A DNA stretch of 44,977 nucleotides from Treponema sp. (GTDB lineage Bacteria > Spirochaetota > Spirochaetia > Treponematales > Breznakiellaceae). Below the pieces are notes generated by a model that searched no databases, was not told where the DNA came from, and saw only the letters and a list, made by a program, of their open reading frames with translations. The DNA lies in assembly GCA_009787795.1 (NCBI GenBank), contig WQSP01000003.1, positions 1-44,977 of the forward strand, read 5' to 3'. The position numbers were made by a program, and so were the translations under genes. Shown here piece after piece: positions 38,633 to 44,977 of this stretch (position 1 is its first letter; each line of letters opens with the position of its first letter).

Positions 38633-39454
38633 ATGAAAAAAGCGATTTGCATTTTGTCCGTAATGTTTTTTCTGAACAGTTGTCTTGGACTTATGGACGG
38701 AGCGGGAAGCATTCTTGACGGATCCCGTTTTGCCGAAAAAACAATTTTTTCCGCAAGCAATTATATTAATGACGCCGAAATGCAAATCCTGGTCGTAGAA
38801 AACAAAACATCGGAAAAATCAATAATCATTTCCATTGCGAATTATCCGATGATGCGCATTCGCGCCACTTTTCCGGATGAAAACGGCAATTTCATGTTTA
38901 CTTCGCTTGAATATTTGTCGGGAAACACACACGGCTGGAATGAATTTTCATTGCAGCTTTTGGGCGGCGGAAAACTTGCAATAAACGACAGTTCTTTTGA
39001 TTTTGACATAACGGAAGAAATCGAGGGTATTCAGATAACACAGGGACGCATTCATCGCTATGACACAAGAATTACGGGCGACGAAGCCGTTACGGCGCTC
39101 AGAAACCGTTTTGAGCGCGTATTGGCCCTTACAGAATGGATGTTAACTGTCGAGGGCGCTCCAAAAAATCAATCCTTAAAGGAATTTGAAAAACACTGGA
39201 AACCCCTGCTTGTCCCCGAGGCTGTCACGTCAAGAAACAGACCGGAAGGTTGGCGTCAGGAAGGCGATGTATTTATCCGCGCAGAAGACATTCGCTGGAA
39301 TACAAGTTTTACCGAGCGCGTTTTCCCGCAGGAACTTTGGCTTGTAAGAAACACTGGAACCCTGTTAAGGGATTGGGAAGAAGCAATCTCACTTATTTAC
39401 ATGCGGTACGAATGGAAAAATATTTTGGAAATTTTTACAAAGAGAGGTAATTAA
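38633..39454 (+). CDS. Hypothetical lipoprotein between receptor and ExbB
   Basis: MKKAICILSVMFFLNSCLG lipobox; no other family recognised. Confidence 0.65.
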   Translation: MKKAICILSVMFFLNSCLGLMDGAGSILDGSRFAEKTIFSASNYINDAEMQILVVENKTSEKSIIISIANYPMMRIRATFPDENGNFMFTSLEYLSGNTHGWNEFSLQLLGGGKLAINDSSFDFDITEEIEGIQITQGRIHRYDTRITGDEAVTALRNRFERVLALTEWMLTVEGAPKNQSLKEFEKHWKPLLVPEAVTSRNRPEGWRQEGDVFIRAEDIRWNTSFTERVFPQELWLVRNTGTLLRDWEEAISLIYMRYEWKNILEIFTKRGN

Positions 39455-40128
39455 TGGACAGCGCATCTTTTTCACTTTTGGAATTGTTTAAACTTGGGGG
39501 CGTTGTCATGTGGCCCCTTCTTGCATTCTCCATTTCTGTTGTTGCAATTACAATAGAACGCCTGTTTTATTTTCTCAATCATAATCTTGATGTGGAAGAA
39601 ATTTCGCAAAAAACAATGGATTTTGTCAGGGAAAAGAATTTTTCGGGCGCAGACGAATATTTATCCGGGCTTAAGGGAAAAAACATGGCCGCCCGCGTTC
39701 TTCTTTCGCTTGTTCTTCATGCAAAACCGGAAACCCAATTTAACGAGCGGCGCGCCGAAAAAGCCGCCGAAACCGAAGCTTCCAACTGCATCAATTCATT
39801 GGAAAACGGATTTAATTTTTTAACCGCTCTTGGCTCTTTGTCTCCGCTAACGGGCTTTTTGGGAACGGTAACGGGCATGATAGGCGCTTTCAGATCAATT
39901 GCGGAAGCCACTGAAGTAAACGCCCAAATTGTCGCAAACGGCATTTACGAAGCGTTAATCACAACCGTATTCGGCCTTATTATCGCAATAATCGCGATGA
40001 TCTCCCATTCGGTTTTTTCCTACATCGTTGACAGATTTGCCGCAAAAGTTGAAGGCGCGTGTACACAACTCATAGAAGAGCTGAGTATTGAATCGGAAAA
40101 TCATCATGCAAAAAAAGCGCACGGCTGA
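39454..40128 (+). CDS. exbB: ExbB/TolQ/MotA-family proton channel protein
   Basis: GGVVMWPLLAFSISVVAITIERLFYF; LTALGSLSPLTGFLGTVTGMIGAFRSIAEATEVNAQIVANGIYEALITTVFGLIIAI. Confidence 0.92.
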   Translation: MDSASFSLLELFKLGGVVMWPLLAFSISVVAITIERLFYFLNHNLDVEEISQKTMDFVREKNFSGADEYLSGLKGKNMAARVLLSLVLHAKPETQFNERRAEKAAETEASNCINSLENGFNFLTALGSLSPLTGFLGTVTGMIGAFRSIAEATEVNAQIVANGIYEALITTVFGLIIAIIAMISHSVFSYIVDRFAAKVEGACTQLIEELSIESENHHAKKAHG

Positions 40129-40139
40129 ATCGGGGTCGT

Positions 40140-40547
40140 ATGAAAATATCACGGCGTAAAAAATACGGTTTTCTTGAAACATGCGCGGCAAGCGATCTTG
40201 CTTTCCTTTTGATTATTTATTTTCTTGTCATCGCGGGTTTTAACATCAATAAAGGCTATATAATGAATCTTCCCGCAAAAGATTCAACGCGAATGATAAT
40301 GCGCGACGATCTTCTTCGTTTTGAAATGACAGAAACAGGCGAAATTGTTCATTCGGGTGAAATCATCCCGATTAACCGCGCAAGGTCCCTAATTGCCTCA
40401 TCGCAAAGGGAAAATCCTAATCTTTCCGTAATAATTTCAATTGACAGCAATGCCGAATGGCAAAGGGTTGTTCATTTTGTGGAGATTGCCCAGGATTTGC
40501 AAGTCGATTCGTTTTCTTTTTCCATGAAAAAGGAGGATGAACTGTGA
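40140..40547 (+). CDS. exbD: ExbD/TolR-family protein (first)
   Basis: Single N-terminal TM with conserved Asp (AASDLAFLLIIYFLVIAGF). Confidence 0.85.
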   Translation: MKISRRKKYGFLETCAASDLAFLLIIYFLVIAGFNINKGYIMNLPAKDSTRMIMRDDLLRFEMTETGEIVHSGEIIPINRARSLIASSQRENPNLSVIISIDSNAEWQRVVHFVEIAQDLQVDSFSFSMKKEDEL

Positions 40548-40945
40548 AGCTCAGGAGAAAAAGCCAATTTGTAAATGTTCCGCTTTTTTCGACATCGGAC
40601 ATCGCCTTTTTGCTTTTAATCTTCATAATGCTGGTTTCCCTTATCAATTACAGGGTGGAAGTGAAAATAGATTACCCCGAGGCGCAGTCGGCTTTGCGCG
40701 CAACTGCGGAAAAAAACCTTGAAGTGTGGGTACAAAAAGACGGAAACATTTTTCTTGACGGACTTGCATCCGACAGACTTGAATTTGAAAGAAAAATTCA
40801 AAATTTGTACATAACATCTCCTGACACAAGAGTTCACATTATCGCCGACAAGAACACTCCTTATATGCACATTAATTCAATATTGGAGATTATGCAGCTT
40901 CTTCAATACCGCGTTGTAAGTTTTGTGGTAAAAACCAATGAATGA
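40544..40945 (+). CDS. exbD: ExbD/TolR-family protein (second)
   Basis: GTG start overlapping preceding stop; VPLFSTSDIAFLLLIFIMLVSLIN with conserved Asp. Confidence 0.87.
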   Translation: MKLRRKSQFVNVPLFSTSDIAFLLLIFIMLVSLINYRVEVKIDYPEAQSALRATAEKNLEVWVQKDGNIFLDGLASDRLEFERKIQNLYITSPDTRVHIIADKNTPYMHINSILEIMQLLQYRVVSFVVKTNE

Positions 40946-41534
40946 AAAACAAAGACGACTTTTGATATTTTCTCTTGTGGCAATTGTGCATATTGCATTG
41001 ATTTTATTTCTTGCATTTGATATGGGAATTATACATCAGGAGCCGTCGGAGTATGCCAGGGTTATGAAAGTGACAGACCTCGCCGAACTCCCCCCCCCTC
41101 CTCCCCCTGCTCCGCCCGAGGAGGAAATTCCGCAAGTGGAAGACATTGTGGAAAACATGATAGAAAGCGATGTTCCCATTAAGCAGGAAGTTATCGCCGC
41201 AGGAACGCTGACAGTCGATTCGTTTGAAAATTATCTGCAAATCCATCAAGTGTCGGTTGCGCCTAATTTTGACACAAGTTTGATAGCCTCTTCCCTTGTT
41301 TATCCGCCCATAGCCCTTCGTTCCGGCATTGAAGGCAGGGTTTTTCTGGAATTGTTTGTCGATCGGACGGGAACCGTACAAAGGGTCACAATTCTTCGCG
41401 AAGATCCCGAAGGTCGCGGGTTCGGCGAAGCTGCCGTCCGCGCATTTTTGGGAAGAAAAGGTTCACCGGCTTATGCAAACGGAGAGCCCGTTTCGTGCAG
41501 GTACAGATATCCTGTGGCGTTTACGATAAGGTAA
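40938..41534 (+). CDS. tonB: TonB-family energy transducer
   Basis: N-terminal TM, ELPPPPPPAPPEEE proline-rich segment, C-terminal YPPIALRSGIEGRVFLELFVDRTGTVQRVTI. Confidence 0.9.
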   Translation: MNEKQRRLLIFSLVAIVHIALILFLAFDMGIIHQEPSEYARVMKVTDLAELPPPPPPAPPEEEIPQVEDIVENMIESDVPIKQEVIAAGTLTVDSFENYLQIHQVSVAPNFDTSLIASSLVYPPIALRSGIEGRVFLELFVDRTGTVQRVTILREDPEGRGFGEAAVRAFLGRKGSPAYANGEPVSCRYRYPVAFTIR

Positions 41535-41563
41535 GAGCGCAAGCCGCTTTTATTGCATACGCT

Positions 41564-42631
41564 TTAATAAATCAACATTGCATCTCCATAACTGAAAAAC
41601 CTGTATTCTTTTTCTACCGCTTCTTTGTAACTTTCAAGCACCAATTCTCTGCCTGCAAAAGCGGACACAAGCATTAAAAGCGTGGAAAGCGGGGTGTGAA
41701 AATTGGTAAATAATGCGTTTGTCACTTTAAAATTGTATCCCGGATAAATAAATATGGAAGTATTCTGCAATCCCCGCTTTAGCGTTCCGCTACTATACGC
41801 GCTTTCAAGCGTGCGAAGGCTTGTTGTTCCCACGGCGATAATTTTTCTTTTGCTTTTTATGCAATTTTCTATAATTGCTGCATTGGGCTCTGTAATAATG
41901 AACTGCTCTTCGTGCATTTTATGCTCTTCTATATTTTCGCTTCTTACGGGAAGAAAAGTTCCAAGACCCACATGTAATGTAACAAATGCGCTTTCAATTC
42001 CATTTTCCTTTAAATTGTTTAACAATTCATTCGTAAAATGCAAGCCTGCTGTAGGAGCCGCCGCAGAACCTGCCTCTTTGGCATAAACTGTCTGATACCT
42101 TTCCATATCTTCTTTAACGTCTTTTCTTTTTATATACGGCGGCAATGGAACATGGCCGATTTTTTCCAACATATCGTCATTTATTTCTTTTTCAAATTGT
42201 AAAAATCGAAACTCATTTTTCTCTGTCTCTCCTGAAATTTTGCACCTGTTTGCTTCGTTGCCGCAACAATCATAAAATGCGTACCATGTTCCAACCTTAC
42301 GCCGCTTTGCCCTTTGCGCAATTGCTTTCCATTCGCCGCTTTCATTTTTTTCCAATAACAAAAATTCAACCTGCGCGCCCGTTTCCAGGGATTTTCCAAA
42401 AAGACGCGCCTTGCGTACCTTTGTATCGTTAAAAACCAATAGCGGCTTCTCGCCTGACGGACTTAAAAAATTTTCGCCGCAAAGAATTTCGGGTAACTGT
42501 AAAACCGTACTGTGAGAACGAATGGCGCCAGAGCGATCCAGTGTCATCAATCTGCTTTGTCCCCTCTCCTTTGGAGGCTCCTGCGCGATTAAATGATCGG
42601 GAAGATAAAAATCAAAATCCTTCGTCTTCAT
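41564..42631 (-). CDS. queA: S-adenosylmethionine:tRNA ribosyltransferase-isomerase
   Basis: MKTKDFDFYLPDHLIAQEPPKERGQSRLM, VFNDTKVRKARLFG, AAPTAGLHFT, HVGLGTFLPV, TNFHTPLSTLLMLVSAFAG. Confidence 0.97.
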   Translation of the reverse strand: MKTKDFDFYLPDHLIAQEPPKERGQSRLMTLDRSGAIRSHSTVLQLPEILCGENFLSPSGEKPLLVFNDTKVRKARLFGKSLETGAQVEFLLLEKNESGEWKAIAQRAKRRKVGTWYAFYDCCGNEANRCKISGETEKNEFRFLQFEKEINDDMLEKIGHVPLPPYIKRKDVKEDMERYQTVYAKEAGSAAAPTAGLHFTNELLNNLKENGIESAFVTLHVGLGTFLPVRSENIEEHKMHEEQFIITEPNAAIIENCIKSKRKIIAVGTTSLRTLESAYSSGTLKRGLQNTSIFIYPGYNFKVTNALFTNFHTPLSTLLMLVSAFAGRELVLESYKEAVEKEYRFFSYGDAMLIY

Positions 42632-42634
42632 GTT

Positions 42635-43654
42635 TCAAAACAACTCGCCGTCTGAGTTTTTATTTGGAGGTAAACCTAAGTGACCGTAACCAAAGCTTGT
42701 CACTACCCTTCCTCTTGCGGTGCGCTGAATTAATCCCGCCTGAATCAGATACGGCTCGTAATAGTCTTCCAGCGTTTCTACAGATTCGCCAATAGAGATT
42801 GCAAGCGTTTCCGCGCCTACAGGTCCGCCTTTGTAGCGTTCGATAATCATTTTTAAAATTTCGCGATCCTGTTTTTCAAGACCAAGCTCGTCAATTTCAA
42901 GGCGCGACAAGCCTGTGCGCACAACATCTTTAGTAATGCTTTTTTCTCCCGCGTACTGGGCAAAATCTCTCATGCGTTTTAAAAGCTGGTTTACAACACG
43001 CGGAGTGCCTCTCGAAGATTTTGCAATCAAACTTGCCGCATCGTTTTCTATTTTTACATTTAACAAACCTGCGGAACGATGAACGATATTTTCCAAATCT
43101 TCCTGTTCGTAAAACGAAAACCGGCATGTTATTCCGAATCTGCTTATTAAAGGACTTGATACAACTCCCGCCTTTGTCGTGGCTCCCACAAGAGTAAAAG
43201 GCTTTATCGCGATTCTTATTGTACGCGCCATGGGGCCCTGCCCCACCACCCAGTCGATACCGTAATCTTCCATCGCAATGTATAAAAGTTCTTCTATGGC
43301 AGGTTTTAAACTGTGAATCTCATCGATAAAAAATACGTCGCCTTTTTTTAAATTGGTTAAAAATCCGACAAGGTCTTTCGGTTTATCAAGCGCGGGCGCT
43401 GTCGTCTGAATAAAACTTGTTCCAAGCTCGTTTGCCACAACGCCTGCCATCGTTGTTTTTCCAAGTCCTGCTGGTCCTATTAAAAAAAGATGGTCGAGTG
43501 AATCGCCACGCTCCTTTGCCGCCGATATGAAAACGGACAGGTTTTCTTTCATCGATTTTTGACCAAGAAATTCTTTTAATGCGCGCGGTCGAAGCGCCAA
43601 ATCCTGAGTATCTTCGTTTATCGTTTGCGCTCTTACAGGGCTTTCTTCTTTCAT
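42635..43654 (-). CDS. ruvB: Holliday junction branch migration ATPase RuvB
   Basis: LRPRALKEFLGQKSMKENL, GPAGLGKTTMAGVVANELG, FFIDEIHSL, GATTKAGVVSSPLISRFGI. Confidence 0.98.
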   Translation of the reverse strand: MKEESPVRAQTINEDTQDLALRPRALKEFLGQKSMKENLSVFISAAKERGDSLDHLFLIGPAGLGKTTMAGVVANELGTSFIQTTAPALDKPKDLVGFLTNLKKGDVFFIDEIHSLKPAIEELLYIAMEDYGIDWVVGQGPMARTIRIAIKPFTLVGATTKAGVVSSPLISRFGITCRFSFYEQEDLENIVHRSAGLLNVKIENDAASLIAKSSRGTPRVVNQLLKRMRDFAQYAGEKSITKDVVRTGLSRLEIDELGLEKQDREILKMIIERYKGGPVGAETLAISIGESVETLEDYYEPYLIQAGLIQRTARGRVVTSFGYGHLGLPPNKNSDGELF

Positions 43655-44241
43655 GAGCCGCTCATATAAACAATCGCTTCCTGGAATAAAAGTTTTTCTT
43701 TTTCCGTAGAAGGCAATTTGGGATCGATTCCTTCTTCCGCTTTTGCAATCGCTTCCGCCGATTGTTTTCTGTCGTAACCCATGCCGACAAGAGCCTCAAT
43801 TAAATCATTGTAAGGCGAAGAAATTGCGATTTTTCCCTGCGATTGTACAAGTTTTCCCTTTAACGATAAAAGCATTTTTTGCGCTGTCTTTTTTCCAAGA
43901 CCGGGAACCGCTTCTAGCCGCGCCAAATCGCCGTTTTCAAGGGCGGTTTCCAAATCGTCCTGACTTATGCCGCTCATTATTTTAATCGCGCCCTTGGGAC
44001 CTATACCCTCAACTTTTAACAGTTCCAAAAATGTGTTTCGCCTTCTTTCCGACGAAAAGCCGAACATTTTCATTTGATCTTCGCGGTGATAAAGCCATGT
44101 TAAAATTCTGCACTCGCTGTTTAAGGAAAGAGAATGAATATCGTTTACGGGCATGTTTATTTCCCATTCGATATTGTTGCAGGCACAATAAACCGATTCT
44201 GCGCCTTTTGCGGTTATAAGACCCGAAATGCTGTTAAACAT
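43651..44241 (-). CDS. ruvA: Holliday junction branch migration protein RuvA
   Basis: FLELLKVEGIGPKGAIKIMSG, LEAVPGLGKKTAQKMLLSLKGK; overlaps ruvB. Confidence 0.96.
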   Translation of the reverse strand: MFNSISGLITAKGAESVYCACNNIEWEINMPVNDIHSLSLNSECRILTWLYHREDQMKMFGFSSERRRNTFLELLKVEGIGPKGAIKIMSGISQDDLETALENGDLARLEAVPGLGKKTAQKMLLSLKGKLVQSQGKIAISSPYNDLIEALVGMGYDRKQSAEAIAKAEEGIDPKLPSTEKEKLLFQEAIVYMSGS

Positions 44242-44247
44242 GGCTAA

Positions 44248-44745
44248 TCATATCATTTTTAGGTTAATAGCGCAAATAGCCGCGCCCAGGGCATCCGCCG
44301 CGTGATCGGGCTTGGGCGCTTTTTCAAGCCCCAAAATGATTCTTACCATTTCCTGAACCTGTTTTTTATCCGCGGATGCGCTTCCGCAAACGCTCTGCTT
44401 TATCGCGTTAGGTGTAAATTCATAAAGGGGAATCGCCTTTTCCGCAATGGCTGCCGAAATTACGCCCCGCGACTCCGCTACAGGAATCGCGCTTGTCACA
44501 TTCTTTCCGAAAAAAAGAATCTCAATGCCGGCTTCGGTTGGCTTGTATTTTTCGATTATCGATCTTATGCAATTCAAAATAAAAAAAAGGCGATCGGCTC
44601 TGGGCTGATCCGCCTTTGTTATTATTGTTCCGTGATCGACATATTTTATTTTTCCGTCGATATCGTCAAGCACGCCCCAGCCCGTACTTGCAAGACCAGG
44701 GTCAATGCCTAAAACTCTGCGATTGTTATCCAGCGTCAAATCCAT
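44248..44745 (-). CDS. ruvC: Holliday junction resolvase RuvC
   Basis: RVLGIDPGLASTGWGVLD, EILFFGKNVTSAIPVAESRGV, KPDHAADALGAAICAIN. Confidence 0.96.
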   Translation of the reverse strand: MDLTLDNNRRVLGIDPGLASTGWGVLDDIDGKIKYVDHGTIITKADQPRADRLFFILNCIRSIIEKYKPTEAGIEILFFGKNVTSAIPVAESRGVISAAIAEKAIPLYEFTPNAIKQSVCGSASADKKQVQEMVRIILGLEKAPKPDHAADALGAAICAINLKMI

Positions 44746-44977
44746 CCGGAATCGCGATATTTGAATATACGTGCTGAACGTCGTCGTTTTCTTCGAGCTT
44801 GTCGATTAATTTTAACGCTTTGGCTGTTCCGTCATTATCAAGCGTAACTTCGGCTTCGGCGACCATGCTTACTTCCGCGCTCATCGTTTCAAATTCTTTT
44901 GCGTTTAGCGCGTTAAGTACGCTTTCAAAGTCTTCAGGTGCGCTTGTCACTTCGATAATTCCGTCCGAAGCTGCAAC
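44726..44977 (-). CDS. YebC/PmpR-family protein, C-terminal part (5' end beyond window)
   Basis: Open on minus strand to the window edge: VAASDGIIEVTSAPEDFESVLNALNAKEFETMSAEVSMVAEAEVTL...ALKLIDKLEENDDVQHVYSNIAI; next to ruvC as in many bacteria. Confidence 0.92.
   Translation of the reverse strand, partial: VAASDGIIEVTSAPEDFESVLNALNAKEFETMSAEVSMVAEAEVTLDNDGTAKALKLIDKLEENDDVQHVYSNIAIPDGFDAG

Noticed and set aside
41533-41554. Weak hairpin AAGAGCG-CAAGC-CGCTTTT after tonB as a terminator
   Set aside because: Short stem with a G-T wobble, only four T's, and it overlaps the tonB stop codon; not enough to call.
1-44977. CRISPR arrays, prophage, transposases, rRNA or tRNA genes
   Set aside because: No regularly spaced repeats, integrase/transposase motifs or recognisable RNA genes were seen; the window is almost wholly coding with housekeeping and signalling genes.

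Overview
44,977-bp window from a spirochaete-like chromosome. The Treponema-like assignment is inferred from gene content and the short AlaRS; no 16S is present. Order: carA (partial)-carB on +; on -, the cluster prfB, PEGA-domain protein, ftsY, unknown protein, LolC/E-type permease, LolD ATPase, LolC/E-type permease; on +, alaS, SurA/PpiC-like PPIase, nusB, TPR lipoprotein, groES, SH3-like lipoprotein, ABC-F ATPase, M20 dipeptidase, DinG-like helicase, then a tightly packed 17.3-kb, 15-gene run; on -, queA, ruvB, ruvA, ruvC and partial yebC. Two main discoveries are proposed. (1) The 15-gene run (24198-41534) joins a chemosensory pathway (two CheW, CheB, CheR-TPR, three MCPs with no recognisable periplasmic sensor domain, CheA-REC) to a REC-GAF-class III adenylate cyclase and then to a TonB-dependent receptor, a lipoprotein, ExbB, two ExbD and TonB. 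It has no CheY. I read it as a TonB-transport-coupled chemosensory/cAMP system. (2) The carbamoyl-phosphate synthase small subunit has lost the catalytic Cys (to Gly) and His (to Tyr) of the glutaminase triad, and CarB carries residues resembling the eukaryotic CPS I N-acetylglutamate site. This suggests an ammonia-dependent, CPS I-like bacterial enzyme. Smaller observations include a canonical RF2 +1 frameshift, a 27-bp near-perfect palindrome just inside the dinG-like gene, a C9 tract in tonB, and an AlaRS lacking the C-Ala domain. All family calls come from reading motifs by eye; no database search was run.
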